The notes under the pieces were generated by a model that was not told where the DNA came from, ran no database searches, and saw only the letters and a list, made by a program, of their open reading frames with translations. A stretch of DNA of 64,000 nucleotides, from assembly GCA_022478985.1 (NCBI GenBank), contig JAKSZP010004186.1, forward strand, positions 1 to 64,000, written 5' to 3'. This DNA comes from Massospora cicadina. Taxonomy: Eukaryota; Entomophthoromycota; Entomophthoromycetes; Entomophthorales; Entomophthoraceae. How positions within the stretch are numbered: position 1 is the first letter of the stretch; every line of letters begins with the position of its first letter. This document shows, one piece after another, positions 1-11,671 of the stretch. A program made the position numbers and the translations under genes.

Positions 1-1200
1 ATGCACCTCAATGAGTTACTAAAAGGGGTTGAGAAACTAGCTTAATCTCCTCACAGGGGAGGGCTTTGTTGCGCACATAGACCCTTTTGACATTTAAAGG
101 GAACATCATAGCTGCACCAACTATTGGGGGAGACGTTGAAAGTGTAATGTCTTTGACTTTTGCTTTAAAAGTGACTGGTTTGGGCTGCCCCATGACTGCA
201 GGCTTTGAAATAGAGACAGCCTGAGGTGAGGCTGAGGGGGATCGAGGCAGCAGCTTGGACAGTTGTGATATTTTATTCACCTTAGTAGAGCGCTTGGAAA
301 GAGGAGAACAAGAAAAAGTGATAACTGAATTCACCAGATGAGCATTTGAAACTGAATCTAGAGGGGAACATGGCCACACAACTGCCAGTATTTTCTGGAT
401 ATCCTCACATGGTGGTGGAGTATCTGGTTGTTGCAGCTCTGCAGAATCTGGTTTCTTAAAGGAGGCAGCCATAGAAGATGCTGGAGGGGGCAGAGTTGAT
501 TATTTCTTTGGAGCTCTTTGCAGCAGTTCAGGTTCATGAAAGTCAGCCATTGCTAGAAGAGCCTCTTTGATATCCCATATGGTTTGGAAGGTGCACTTGA
601 CTTCAAAGATATGCATTGCTAAATAGGGATAAGACGCCAAGCCAGCCACAATAGCAGCAATAGCATCATCTATAGAAAGCAGTTTGTCCAGTAAAAGAGG
701 TTGAGCTTTACTATAGAAGCACTTAACAAATGAGGGGATTGGTTCTCCCACATGCAGACTAAGGCACATAAAAGCATGTTTTTTCCAAGTAAACTCTGCT
801 TGGAACCAAATTCTTCAAGAAGCGCTTGCTTAAACTTCACCCAAGTGCTGAGGTTGACCATGTAGGGGACCATTATTTCTTGTGCTATCTGACTCAAGCA
901 GGGAAAAATTAATTTTTTGACTTTCAGTTGCTAGTTCCATTTTAGATTCATAAACGTAAAGGAAGGAGGCAATACTGCCCTCACCAGGTGTAAACTTGTC
1001 TCTGAGAGGGGTTTTTTATAATAGGAGAGGCCCCATGAGGGCCTTGAGAAGGGTGCTGCTCAAGCTGTTTAAGGTAAGACAAAGCACTGGCTAGCTGTTG
1101 TTCCAATTCAACTAATTGGGACTCAGCAGAAGTGGGAAGGTTGTGAGGGTTAATCCCTCCACCAGCTGCCATTTTTTGGGTATTTGTTTTGTGGTGTACA
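1..1200 (-). pseudogene. Gag region of Gypsy element A (partial, broken)
   Basis: Decayed gag of a minus-strand Ty3/Gypsy element whose pol lies beyond the left edge. Open pieces are at 981-1208, 670-897, 500-769 and 8-472 in different frames. The first piece has a glutamine/leucine-rich stretch (about residues 30-50) that looks like a short coiled coil. The order and wording of the pieces parallel the gag of element B at 10500-11640, so A and B are sister families. No zinc knuckle is visible. It abuts the primer-binding site at 1201-1221 and the 5' LTR. Several frameshifts are needed to read it, so it is not functional. The Gag role (particle assembly) is inferred from position and similarity to B. 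Confidence 0.75.
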
Positions 1201-1221
1201 GGTCCCATGTAGTAAGCACCA
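1201..1221 (-). other. Primer-binding site of element A
   Basis: On the minus strand this reads TGGTGCTTACTACATGGG, two bases from the LTR end. It matches the primer-binding sites of B, E, I, J and the LTR array at all but one or two positions. Its complement ends in CCA, as the 3' end of a tRNA does. Which tRNA primes was not determined. Confidence 0.8.
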
Positions 1222-1223
1222 CT

Positions 1224-2046
1224 TGTTGAATACTAGGGTTTAGTTTAAGCTTGCAGGTGCGTTTAACACCTAAATCCAACAATTAATTTTGGGAGAAGTT
1301 GGTTCTCAAGTGCAGGATAAAAATTAGGGGGATTAACCACTTATTTAGTAAAAATATAAAACCCTCAACTAAGATAAAAGATTGATTTTTTAAAATTTTA
1401 TTAGTTGCAATCAGAGGGTTAGGAAGTGAACCTTTATAATAAATTTGATGCTAGTTACTAGATGTCAAGGCTTAAAGTTTAAATCGCTTAGTAACATCCA
1501 AATTTGAGAATATTGGGATTTGACCTATTGGACTGGTTGAGACATGGCTCACTTCAATACAATGACAGATGAAGAAGTGACAACTGGGAAGATGTACCCA
1601 TGAGGAAGGGATTTTATATATTTAGTCCACTCTGAAGGTAAAAATATTTTCATCTTATTGGACCCCCTATGACCCTATAAAATGAGGCCAGTCTTCATGG
1701 TGTATCTTGAACAAGAGTAGTCATAAGACAGGGAGGGACCTCCAGATAGCTTCCTTGGTTCTGCTGATAATTCAAAATATCCCTGCTACCCAAACCTGAG
1801 CTTTTTGGCTTAGTTTTATTTAAAAGTATCTGAGGTGGGTCAACCTTGGGACAAAAATACCACACCAAAAATTTTTCTAGCCAGTACAGGTTTCAAACTT
1901 GTATTGAACAAAACCTGCACTAGGGTGGAAGCAGGAATTAACCTGCCAGGATAACCACCCTTTGGCTTAGTTTTTTATTATTAAAAGTATTTCCCCAATT
2001 CAAAGGATTTTACCAAGAATTGGCCAGGGTATTTTAACTGATGTCA
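1224..2046 (-). repeat. 5' LTR of element A
   Basis: It starts TGTTGAATAC beside the primer-binding site and is taken to end at ...TGATGTCA (2046). The last 60 bases align with the end of the B LTR (compare 2000-2046 with 6500-6545). The right boundary is less sure than the left, because the partner LTR and target duplication are outside the window. A SINE sits inside at 1818-1960. Confidence 0.65.
1818..1960 (-). mobile_element. SINE inserted in LTR A
   Basis: A roughly 140-bp insert flanked by a perfect 14-bp duplication (TTTGGCTTAGTTTT at 1804-1817 and 1961-1974). On the minus strand it holds a B-box-like stretch (AGTTTGAAACCTG) and ends with a 3' tail shared with the SINE at 13687-13921 (GTCCC..GGT..GACCCACCTC then A/T-rich). 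The head differs from that copy, so the two are subfamilies sharing a tail. It presumably moves using the machinery of an unseen LINE. Confidence 0.7.
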
Positions 2047-2393
2047 TGTAAATCAAAGCTCAAATTACTCTCATACAACATCAGACTTGTAATTTTCTGA
2101 TGATGCCTTTCAAATAAAGCTGCCGATGAATGATTACATTGCCTCTCATCAATCCATAACTGACTTCTTAATGATACTTCTAAAGAACTTTCATAATGAC
2201 TATCTAATGAATGTGAACATAATAACTATATTCTGCAGAACAAGATGGCTGATGAGAGAAGTATTCACTTATAATGAGTGCATGTAACAATCAGCAAGAA
2301 AAGACAATTCTCTGATATGTCCAAATTTTATTAAAGCAATCAAAATAACTTGTAATATGCTCTGTGCATATTTATTAAATGTCCAGCACTGCA
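2047..2393. other. AT-rich stretch, no gene seen
   Basis: No credible coding frame. It may be the degraded upstream part of the helicase-bearing element that follows, since short helicase-like wording begins near 2320. Confidence 0.5.
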
Positions 2394-2790
2394 AAATGAC
2401 CAATTAGAAGATGGAGAATTACCAGAAGCAGTGTTGATAAAGTTTCATGATGACATAATAGGAGCTTGGACAAAAGGTTCTGATGGCTTAGTTGCAGTTA
2501 TTCCCATCACTACAACATATCAAGCAACAAAAAGATATTGATATGTTGAGTGCAGAATGCTCCCCACAATTCTAGACTAGGTGGTGACAGTTCATAAATT
2601 GCAAGGCATCACACCAAATAAAGCTGTTATTGACCCTGGCGAAAATTATTTGTCAAAGACAAAGCTTACATAGCCCTCAGCAGAGTGAAAGCTTTGTATG
2701 GCATAGCAATACCTGATCTAGGCAACAATATACTATTAAAACTCCAAATGATGCAAAAGCTCTTGAAATGCAAAGATTGAGAAGTCTGCC
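2394..2790 (+). pseudogene. PIF1-type helicase C-terminus of a Helitron (remnant)
   Basis: The plus strand encodes, with stops and one frameshift near 2650, the C-terminal part of a PIF1-like helicase. Visible are the 'LPEAVLIKFHDD' segment (about 2430), the motif VHKLQGIT (about 2590) and the last motif ALSRVKALYGIAI (about 2680-2715). In fungi and animals this combination is typical of the helicase half of Helitron Rep/Hel proteins, which drive rolling-circle transposition. No Rep domain is seen. The minisatellites at 3576-4390, which resemble those in the Helitron at 12736-14632, fit a decayed Helitron here. A cellular PIF1 relic cannot be fully excluded. Confidence 0.75.
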
Positions 2791-3575
2791 ACATAGAGAT
2801 GACATATAATTTAATACTTGTCATATTGTCTCTACTTTTTCAGAGCGGTTGGGTAGAAGACAGGTGGAACTTTAAGTGCAGCCACATCCACATGGTAGGT
2901 TATGTATTATTTTTTATTATAAAAATATTATGTAAAGTTACCTATTATACATTATATTATATATTAGCCATGTCCATGAACATTGTACAATGTTCAACCA
3001 TGTCTGAGTTTGTATATAAGCAATTAAGTACATGTATCAGAGTCAGCAGTGACCAAAAAGTATAGAAAAATATCTAGAAAATAAGACAAATACAAACTTT
3101 TATTTATAGTAAAAAGCCAAAGAGTATGTATTTGTCTTAGCTGGGTATCCTTCATAACCTTCTGTAACATTTTGTCTATTTTAGTGATGTGATAGATCAT
3201 TATTTTTATCATTTAATTTTTAAAAGAAATCAACTGGGATAGTTATATACTAAGTGATTGATTAGATTAGCCTATATTAAAAACTGTGAGCAACAGCAAC
3301 CAGATGACTTATAGAGATAGATTCTTAAGCTATTTGAATTAATCTGAGATCAGTCAGCATCTAGTTAAAAGTGACTTAAAATATCATTTTATAAATAAAC
3401 TCTTATATAAGTATTTATTTCATAGTTCCTGCTAAACAAATGAACAAAAAATAACCAAACTTATTTATAAAGATCTTATGAATCAGGAGAATTAACAATT
3501 ACTGGGTTTCTTATTTTAAATCATAAAAATGCAAATAAAGGTTATATATAAGATGTAAAAAATATATAATACTTT
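2791..3575. other. AT-rich stretch, no gene seen
   Basis: Low-complexity A/T-rich DNA. The open frames (2799-3065 plus, 3024-3212 minus) have the composition expected by chance and no recognisable motif. Confidence 0.6.
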
Positions 3576-3880
3576 ACACTTTATTCAAGATAAGAGGACC
3601 ATGAGATCTTACTGATCTGTTTTATCAACAGATAATATATTAGACATTACATTTTATTTAAGATAAAAGAACCATGAGACCTTACTTATTGATCTGTTTT
3701 ACTAACAGTATTATATCAAATACTACACTTTATTAAAGATAAGAGGACCAGGAGACCTTACTTATCAATCTGTTAAAAACAGATATTATATCAGATACTA
3801 CACTTTATTTAAGATAAGAGGACCAGGAGACCTTACTTATTGATCTATTAAAAACAGATATTATATCAGATACTACACTT
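3576..3880 (+). repeat. 75-bp minisatellite, four copies
   Basis: Units start with ACA(C/T)TTTATT at 3576, 3649, 3725, 3800 and a partial one at 3875, so the period is 73-76 bp. Each unit holds AAGATAAGAGGACCA, then GAGACCTTACTTATTGATC, then an imperfect palindrome ATCTGTT-AAA-AACAGAT. The last two full copies are nearly identical. Confidence 0.9.
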
Positions 3881-4390
3881 GTTTTAGCCAATAGGCTTGA
3901 GAGGATTGTTATGATAATACTCTAATTTGAATCAATATATTATTTTGGCTAAGTGGGTTGGTATTTAGTTGATTCAATAGGAACAATGATTTTGTGTAAG
4001 AGGTTGATAGTATTTTGTTGATTTAACTGGCCTAATTATATACCTAAATTAACAATGGCCATCTGCAGTGCTTAGTCTAACATATTTAATTAGTTGATTT
4101 GATGGGTCAACCTTATACTAAAATTAACAATGACCATTTAAGATACTTAATATAATCTATTTCTTTAATTGATTTAATTGATGAAATTACATACTAAACT
4201 TACTAATTGACATCTACAAATTTTAAATTTAATCTATTTATCCAGTTGATCTGATTGGATCAATTACATAATAAACTTAATGATAGGCGTCAACAATACT
4301 TCATTTAATCTATTTAATTAGTTAATTTGATTGGTTTGATTATTATATACTAAACTTACTAATAGCCATCTACAATACTATAGGCTTATT
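3881..4390 (+). repeat. Degenerate ~76-bp tandem repeat, Helitron-related
   Basis: About five diverged units carry TATACTAAACTTACTAAT then GCCATCTACAATAC, at roughly 4042, 4117, 4193, 4269 and 4349. Upstream, 3950-4000 carries TTTTGGCTAAGTGG..TTGGT..GTTGATTCAATAGG. The same wording forms the internal array of the Helitron at 12736-14632, so this is read as a Helitron relic. Confidence 0.7.
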
Positions 4391-4399
4391 ATGCTATGA

Positions 4400-4660
4400 T
4401 ATCATTTCATACCTCGGATTTTGAACTTATCCCAGCCATAAGATATACATATCAAAAATAAATTACTGTTCAGATACTGGACCAATCCTTGGTAAATTGG
4501 AATGGGACCATCCTGGGATCATTCTTTTTCATTAAAAAGTTCATCCAAATCGGTCCAGTAGTTTCGGAGTAATGCGTGAACAAACAGAAAAAATATACAG
4601 GTCAAATTGAGAACCTCCTCTTTCGAAATTGGTTAATTTCAGCATATAGCACTACTACTA
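4400..4660 (+). mobile_element. LINE-like 3' tail relic
   Basis: It contains TTCATCCAAATCGGTCCAGT, AGTTTCGGAG, AACAAACAGAAAAAATATAC and GAGAACCTCCTCTTTCGAAA in that order, and ends in a short (CTA)n run. From memory this closely resembles a 3' tail common among insect RTE-type and related elements. Diverged inverted copies lie at 61978-62075 and 62470-62512. No coding part remains. Confidence 0.6.
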
Positions 4661-5631
4661 GGGTAAGTATCGGGGACAACGATACAATTTGATTAGGAGG
4701 CATCTCTTCATAGGATCGGCATTCTAGTAGTAACCTATTATGCCACAAATACTCGAATAAACTACCTTTTCTCGAATAAATTAATTATGCCACAAAATTT
4801 AAAGTGGCACCCGTACTAAGGATAGTCGAACAGATTTAGAATGAAGTGTCTGATCGGTAAAATTATCAACATAGGATATTCAGTCCTTTACATTTGGTTT
4901 GAAAAAAAAGACTAGGAATGACGCCTCCCATTTTTAAAGCTTCAATAAATTTTTAAAATAAAGAATAACTTAAGGATTAGGTTAGTTGAATTAAACGCGA
5001 CATGGATCAAAAAAGAAGTTAAACTATACTTTAAAGCTACTAGTTTATTAAAACTAGAGCCAAAGCAATTAGACTGGCCCATAGACATTACCTTATTTGT
5101 AAGCATCTTGCTATACGTTTGTAGCCCAAATCGGGAGCAGACAATAGCCCTCATTATGTTACCCGAAGTGTTACAAGATATTGATTGATGTAATAGTCTC
5201 ATAAGCGCGGTTTGATTTTACAACCTTTCGTAGTTCTATGCTATTTTTTTGGAGAAATGAGCGTAATGTATTGGTGAAACTTTAGACTGGTTTTGTTTAA
5301 AAGTATAGATCTAACGGCTGAGCGTTCAAGTTTTAAGATAATTTCTCGTTGGAATTAGCATTGCCATCTAATTGAAACCAAAAGATATCATGATATGTAA
5401 TCAGTAAGTAAAAGAACTCGCCAATGTAACCATCTTAAACTACAATTTACAGTTAGGGTCTTGTAACAGAAATGAGATGAGCAGCATATTGATGCATAAT
5501 AAATTTTGTATCATTATGAAAGAAGCATGGATGAGATTAATGAGCATTTAATAAGTTGCTATTATAGATTATGGGCTTAAAGGCTAAGGTAGCATTGGAT
5601 TTCCTTATTGGATAAGCACTGGCATTTGGGA
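4661..5631. other. Apparently unique DNA downstream of the GPI-protein gene
   Basis: No repeat kinship to the rest of the window is seen. The minus-strand frame 4942-5202 (86 codons) has no recognisable domain and AT-rich composition. This stretch would include the 3' UTR and downstream region of the broken gene ending at 5632. Confidence 0.5.
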
Positions 5632-5916
5632 CTAGTGGAGTATTGCACCGGCTGTCAGGATCAGGAGGGTGACAGAGGCAATGGTTTGAGTAGCGCCACT
5701 GTTGGATACAGTTGTTGAGGCTCCAGTAGGGGTAGCGACCATATTAGTACTAGTGGTCATGGTACCAGTGATCATGGCGGTGGTCTCTGAAATGAAAACG
5801 GTGGTTGTGGGGACAATGGCTGTGGTGGGGGCCATGGTCTCTGAAATGGAAATGGTGGTCATGGGGGCAATGGCTGTGGTGGGGACAGTTGTTTCAGGAG
5901 ACCAAGTTGGTATGAT
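5632..5916 (-). pseudogene. 3' part of split GPI-anchored Ser/Thr-rich protein gene
   Basis: Minus-strand frame coding a threonine/serine/proline-rich stalk that ends in a typical GPI-attachment signal: a small-residue patch (SNSGATQ), then the hydrophobic tail ASVTLLILTAGAIL and a stop. The stalk has two copies of an 18-residue repeat (54-bp period, starting near 5782 and 5836). The frame is open up to 5916, where element B begins. Removing B and one ATGAT duplication joins it in frame to the 5' part at 12444-12665. Such proteins are secreted and tethered to the fungal plasma membrane or wall. Function beyond surface display cannot be told. Confidence 0.8.
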
Positions 5917-6683
5917 TGTTGGATTTTGGAACTTTCTTTGATGCTCGTTAGGTGCTTACCTCCCTGAAATCTAACAATAGGGAAATTTATACCACAAAAA
6001 TAAATAATTGTATAAACTTATAAACTTAGTAAAATAAGGGTTTTTTGGTTTATTGGTGCCACGTGGGGATAAAAGAGAGATGATCCCTTCCTGACTTTCA
6101 ACAATTTATATTTATATTATTTTCAAAGGTCAGAGGGATTAGGGGATAGGTTTGGAATAGCTTTGGAGCTTTCCAATTTAGGGAATATGGGTGTTGATCC
6201 TATCAGATCATGGAAAAAGTTAGGTAAATTTTGGGAAATGGATGTTGGGGTTTTGGGGTAGAATATACCCATGTGGCAGGGTTTTTATGTACCCCAACCA
6301 TTCACCACTCAAGAAATATTTCTCATTTTAGAGGCCTGACACCATGCCTATAAAAGGGGGTGGCCCCCGCGCAGGTATGAAGGACTCAGTGCTGGTTGAG
6401 GGAGCAATTTTTGCTGGTTTCCCTGGAGACCATGGTGAGATCAGTGAAATCCAATCATTAGTTTTTATTAAATGTGCCCATGCAGGTTTTGAACTCATGT
6501 TACCCCAATTAACGGGGTTCTACCAAGAATCATCCAGGGTCTTTTGGCCATTCTCCTTGACATTATAATATAAATCACCTTTAAGGGCATCAGAGAATTG
6601 CAAAGGGCCAACATTTCCCCTTTTTGGCTGAATTTGGCATACCACATTCTTATTTTATCAGTGGCAAGGCCAAATATCTGACA
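5917..6683 (-). repeat. 3' LTR of element B
   Basis: 767 bp, TGTTGGATTTTGG..ATATCTGACA. It contains GGGGGTGGCCCCC (near 6356) next to CCTATAAAAGGGG on the plus strand, a TATA-like motif antisense to the element. Both are kept in the other LTR. Confidence 0.95.
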
Positions 6684-6697
6684 TCACCCCCCTCAAG
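6684..6697 (-). other. Polypurine tract of element B
   Basis: On the minus strand reads TTGAGGGGGGTGA, abutting the 3' LTR. This is the expected plus-strand primer of reverse transcription and fixes the element's orientation. Confidence 0.85.
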
Positions 6698-6999
6698 AAT
6701 GTTGGGAGGCAAATAAGGCCATAGAAAGCGTCCATGGACCCAGTTTATAGTAACTTCAGAAGTGAGGGATTTGATTGAATACTCATCCCCTCACTTATAT
6801 GTAATTGAGAATGGCCCTTCCCAGATGGACCCAAGTTCTCTCTTCTGGGGGTAATACAATTATGATAATAGAGCATCAAGTCAGACACTTGGGAAGAGGG
6901 AAGAGGGGCTTGGAGCTCATTTGCAGCCTATCCCTCTTTAGTAACTCTCTTTGCTAAGTTTGTCATTGCCTCAGATTAAAACTGTATGATATGCTGGGC

Positions 7000-7768
7000 T
7001 AACTTATTTGTAGCTTACTCAGGATCAGCTTTATCAGTGAAGATATCTTTAGTGAGTAAGGATGGAGCCCCATGTTCTTGTCCATACAATACTCGGAAAA
7101 GTGACATTTTAAGGATCTGATGATAGCTGATGTGGTAGGCCATGAGGGCACTGGGTAAGTACTGATTCCAGTGGAGAGGATCTGAGGTAGCCATTTTCTG
7201 TAAGATAGAAACTAGTGTCCCATCTGCTCTTTTCACTGTACCATTGGTTGAAGGGTTGTAGGGGGTATAAAAGAGCTGTTGAGTGCCCATAGACGTTGCA
7301 AGAATCTTCACCACTTGGGAGGTGAAGGTTTTATCATTATCACAGAGCAAACCTTGAGGGCAACCATGTTGTTTAAGATGTAATGGTGGAGGAAAGTGGC
7401 TGTGGCTTTAGCCATCTGAGCTGGGATAGCCACTGCCTCAACCTATTTGGTAAAGTGATCAATACCAACCAATATAAATTGATTTCCACCTGTAGTTTGG
7501 GGAAGGGGACCAACCACATCAAGACTTATTGTGTGGAAAGGCTGTTGAGGGGTGGTAGGCTGATATTGATACTTTGTTTTGAAGTTGAACTGTTTCTTTC
7601 ATGTTAAACAGGCATCCAAGACTTCAATGATGGTCTCCATGGTTCCCTCCCAATAGTAATGTTCTTTTACCCACTCATAGGTTTTTTGCACTTCTCTATG
7701 ACCTAGGAGGGTATGAGACTCTATAATGACAGGTACTCGCTCTGAAGGTCAGAGGTAGGGTAACCATT
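7000..7768 (-). pseudogene. Integrase of element B (broken)
   Basis: The clearest piece is 7015-7350. It has CDNDKTF (second catalytic Asp) and, 35 or so residues on, NPSTNGTVKRA, where the family has Glu (NGTVER); GAA has become AAA. Upstream, the first-Asp and zinc-binding regions (7350-7768) survive only in shifted frames with stops. Integrase would insert the DNA copy in the nucleus; this one has lost a catalytic residue. No chromodomain follows. Confidence 0.8.
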
Positions 7769-9170
7769 TCACCCCACTTTCTTATACAGATGCCCCTCAT
7801 CCATCTTCATGTTATGGTAATGGTGAGCTAGCATCTTCTGAACTGGTTCATCCTCATCCTCCCAAGCATCAGGGGTCATTAGAAGATCATGTAACCGCTC
7901 CACTTTACTATTATCTAAATGAAGGATGGGCAGCCAAGTCAACCCATCAACATTTATGTGACTTGTCCCAGCTTGGTGTACTATGGTCATATCATAAGGC
8001 TGGAGCTTTAAAGCCCAGCGTGCTAGCCGCCCAGTGGGATCCTTCATATTTTACAACCATTTCAAAGAGGCATGATCAGTGACCACTTGAAATGAGGTCC
8101 CATATAAGAAAGGGTGGTGATGTTTAACAGCAAGCAACATGGTTAGGCATTCCTTCTCTGTAACAATATAGTTGCGTTCAGCCTTAGAGAGCATCTTGCT
8201 AAAATATAAAATGGGATGATAAACCCCATGCTCATCCAGTTGAGCCAGAATAGCTCCAACTGCATAATTAGAAGCATCTGTAAACAGCATAAAGGGTTTA
8301 CTATAATCAGGGTGCCGCAGGATAGGCCGTTGCTGCAACAGTTTCTTTAGCATTTCAAAAGCGGCTTGTTGTTCTACTCCCCACTGAAAAGGGGCGTTTT
8401 TAGTTAAAAGTCATACAAGGGGTTCACTGAGCTGAGAAAATTTGGGGATGAATTTATGATAGTACCCCATTGTACCCAAAAACACCTGAATATCATGGAG
8501 GGTTTTGGAAGCAGGCATCTTTGATATCACCTCAACCTTATCCTGGAGAGGCTGGATCCCATCAGATGAGATGGCGTGCCCCAGGAAGTCCAACTTCTAA
8601 TGGAAGAAAGTACATTTGGAGGGTTTTAGCTTAATGTTAGAGGCCCACAACTGTTGGAAAACTTCTTTTAAATGAGAGAGATGCTCATTAAAGGTTCAGG
8701 AAAAAACAGTGATATTATCTAGATATACAATGACACAACTGAGCTTCAGGTCCTGCAAAATGTGGTCCATGGCTCACTGGAAAAATGCGGGTGCATTGCA
8801 CAACCCTTGTGGTAATTGAGTAGGTTGGTAAAGACCCTCACTGCAGATAAGTGCACATTTTTCCTGGTCTTGTGGAGAAAGGTCCATTTGCCAGTATCTG
8901 CTAGCCAAGTCCATAGCGGAAAAGAATTTAGACCCAGGGAGTTGGGCTAGAGCATCATCAATTTGGGGGATGAGGTAGCTGTCCTTCTTGGTGAGGTTAT
9001 TCAGCTTATGATAGTCTATAACTACTCGATGGCCACCATTTTTCTTTTTTATGAGCAAAAGAGGAGATGGCCAGAGACTTTGAGAAGGCACTAGTAGCCC
9101 AGCGTCCAAGACTGTTTAAGCTCCGTTTTCATCTGGAGCTCCTCAACTTTTAATTTCCAATAAGGCTTGG
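7769..9170 (-). pseudogene. Reverse transcriptase-RNase H of element B (broken)
   Basis: One frame with a few stops. In order: VIDYHKLNNLTKKDSYLIPQ (9030), FFSAMDLASRYWQ (8890), LPQGLCNAPAFFQ (8780), the catalytic box VYLDNITVFS (8714-8725 region, second Asp replaced by Asn), FLGHAISSDG (8575), FLGTMGYYHKF (8460), and RNase H with LFTDASNYAVGAILAQ (8280) and VTEKECL (8160). The stop after FFQ is TGA, one transition from the Arg codon CGA. Similarity to E, H and I is strong; those share the YLDD-type box rather than the YMDD of D and F. Confidence 0.9.
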
Positions 9171-9499
9171 ATTAAATAGGCTTGGCATCCCCAACATCAA
9201 TGGTGTGGCACCAGCCCTTCATATGCCCATAGTCAGTATCAGATTTGGAGAAGATGTCACTAAAGGACTCCAGTAAAGAATGAACTTTATTAAGCTCAGT
9301 GGAGTTAACTCATCAGAGATCTGCACATTGGGAAAAGCGCAGATCATTTGGTCAGTGGGTAGTCCCATATCTAGCATAGATACAATATAATGGACCTAAT
9401 GGGTATCATTGATAAAAAGTAACAGGACTTTTTCAATATCCTGATGCTTATTTACAACCATATCCTTGTTGGTGATGTTCCCCAGCAGAAGGTTAATAA

Positions 9500-10130
9500 G
9501 TCACTGGTAGGCAGGGTCTAAGATACCTGGCAACACCCAAGGTTCCAAAGAGCTTATTTTATCAACACTTGTTAAGTGCAGAAGGCAGTTGTGGGGGATT
9601 TGCATAGTAATTTTGGTATCTATCACCTTTTGTTCACCCTCTCTGACAACTACCTCTTCTGATGCATACAATGGTATACCCTCTAACCCATCCACAGAGT
9701 CAGGCAGTCTTTTTGTGTTTTGACCTGATGTGGTATAAATAAGGGTGAGGGCGGAAGAAGGGTACTCCACTATACATGTATATTCCTTCTTCTTAGGCTC
9801 ATCATTTTTAAAGACTAGGGGAACCTCATATTTTAGTAGGGATAGAAATCCCTGTTTCATATTAATGATTCCCTCATACTCAATAATGAATTGAGTATCA
9901 GGGAGCAGATCATAGGCATTGTTTTCCAAAGCTACTACAGGTGCAGCAAGTAAGAGCTTCCCAATTCTTATGGGTAGAGAAGAGTAGGCTCCAATAGCTC
10001 GAGTATTGATAGGCCCTGCAGTTCTATACTCTTGAGAATAATCCAGATCTGGTGCTAACCTAAATTCTCTTAATGAGCTTTGACGATACCACATTCACTG
10101 GATCACCAGTATCAAGGACAGCTAGAATGC
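9500..10130 (-). pseudogene. Aspartic protease region of element B
   Basis: Retroviral-type protease with the active site VLDTGDPVNVVS (DTG at 10105-10113). A frameshift follows the 'KLIKRI' segment, after which 10094-9501 stays open for 197 codons. It holds DYSQEYRTAGPINT and NAYDLLPDTQFI, matching the flap and C-terminal parts of the E protease (35860-36108). The triad residue is intact, so the frameshift is the main defect visible. The linker to RT lies at 9170-9500. Confidence 0.8.
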
Positions 10131-10499
10131 GCACTTTATTTATAACAACCTCTACCTTAGTTATGGTGGTACCAAAAGTAGGGGGAGGGCAAGGACCTCT
10201 TTCAAGAAGAGTGTGGAAGAAAGGCGTTTAGCCATCTCAGGGTAGTTGTCTTTTATATATTGGAGGGTATGCACCTGCTGGGTGGAATGTATCATTGTCC
10301 CAATAAGCTGGTCTGCATCACTAGCGGTATCAATCACTTCTGAAAATATTAGCAGCTGTTAAAGGTAGGTTCATCTTGGTATGATACCAACATCAATTCT
10401 TTTTGGCCTCAATCTATCTAGAACTTGCACTTTCATTGGCGCTCCCAAAACATAATAGCCTGCATCTTCATCACCCCTCAGACTTGTCATCAGAGGGAT

Positions 10500-11640
10500 T
10501 GTCAATGAACCTCAACAAGTTACTAAGTGGGGCATAGAAACTGGCTTACTTTCCTCACAGGAAAGGGCTTTATCACTTTCATCTACCATTTTATCTTTTG
10601 ATGGGAGCATCATGGCTGAACCAAATTTTGGGGAAGACGGTGGAAGTGTAATGGCTTTAACAGTTGCCTTGGGAGGGATCAGCTTGGAAGGCCCCATCTC
10701 AGCAGGTTTTGGACTAGAAATGGCCTGAGTTGAGGCTGAGGGGGATTTAAGCAGTGACTTAGGAGGTTGTGATGTGTTATCCATATTAGTTAACTGCACA
10801 GCAAGAGAGGGACCAGGCAAAGAGATAATTGCCTTCTTAAAATGAGCTTTTGAACCTGAATCTGGGGTAAAGCGTTAGCCCTTAACTGCCAATAATTTCA
10901 GGTTATCCTCACATGGTGGAGGAGTGTTAGGTCATGGCAGCCCTTCAGCAGCTAGGTTCCGTTGGAATACAGCCATAGATGAGGCTGAAAAGGTCAAAGT
11001 TGCATCCCACTTTTGCACATCTTGAAAAAGTTCAGGCTCATAAATATCAGCTACTGCAAGAAGTGCCTCTTATCCCATACAGTTTGAAAGGTATGCTTGA
11101 CTGCAGAGATATGCATTGCTAAAGAGGGATAAACTGCCAAGCTAGCCATGATAGCTGCAATAGCATCATTTAGAGGTAGCGGTTTAGCCAACAACAAAGG
11201 TTGAGCTTTGCTATAGAAACACTCAACAAAATGAGGGGATTGATTCATCCTCTTGCAGACTAAGGCACATGAAGGCCTGCTTTTGTCATTGTAAGCTCTG
11301 CTTTGAACCAAACTTATCTATAAGTGCCTGTTTGACCTCTGCCCAGGTGATAAGAGTGTCCATTTGAGGAACCATAATCTCTTGAGCCATTCAATTCAAA
11401 CAGGGAAGAATATATCTGGTTTTTTGGTGATCAGTCATTCCTTCCATCACAGATTCATAAACATAGAGGAAGGAGGTAATACTGGCCTCACCAGGAATGA
11501 ACTTGTCTTGGAAAGGAAGTTTACATATAATAGGGCTTTGTGAAGAGTGCTGCTCAAGCTTTTTGAGGTGAGAAAAAGCACTGGAAAGTTGGTTTTTTAA
11601 TGCAGCTAGCCTGGGTTCTGGATTTGTAGTCATTTTGGTG
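10500..11640 (-). pseudogene. Gag region of element B (broken)
   Basis: Pieces at 11391-11633, 11051-11311 and 10512-10820 lie in different frames. The N-terminal piece has the same leucine/glutamine-rich segment as gag of element A, followed by 'FIPGEASITSFLYVYESVMEGMTD'. The last piece is rich in Pro, Ser and Lys. No CCHC zinc knuckle was found. It starts just downstream (in element sense) of the primer-binding site, as expected for gag. Confidence 0.75.
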
Positions 11641-11650
11641 GTGTACAGGG

Positions 11651-11669
11651 CCCCATGTAGTGAGCACCA
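11651..11669 (-). other. Primer-binding site of element B
   Basis: Minus strand TGGTGCTCACTACATGGGG, two bases from the 5' LTR end. It is the same tRNA-3'-end type as in A, E, H, I and J. Confidence 0.85.
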
Positions 11670-11671
11670 CT

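Noticed and set aside
3576..4390. CRISPR-like array
   Set aside because: Repeat units are contiguous with no unique spacers, and the context is eukaryotic transposon debris.
4942..5202. 86-codon minus-strand frame as a host gene
   Set aside because: No recognisable domain, signal or repeat; length within chance for AT-rich DNA.
6344..6568. Open frame in LTR B repeated at 11998-12324
   Set aside because: It lies within the two LTR copies, so its conservation only reflects LTR duplication; no domain is recognisable.
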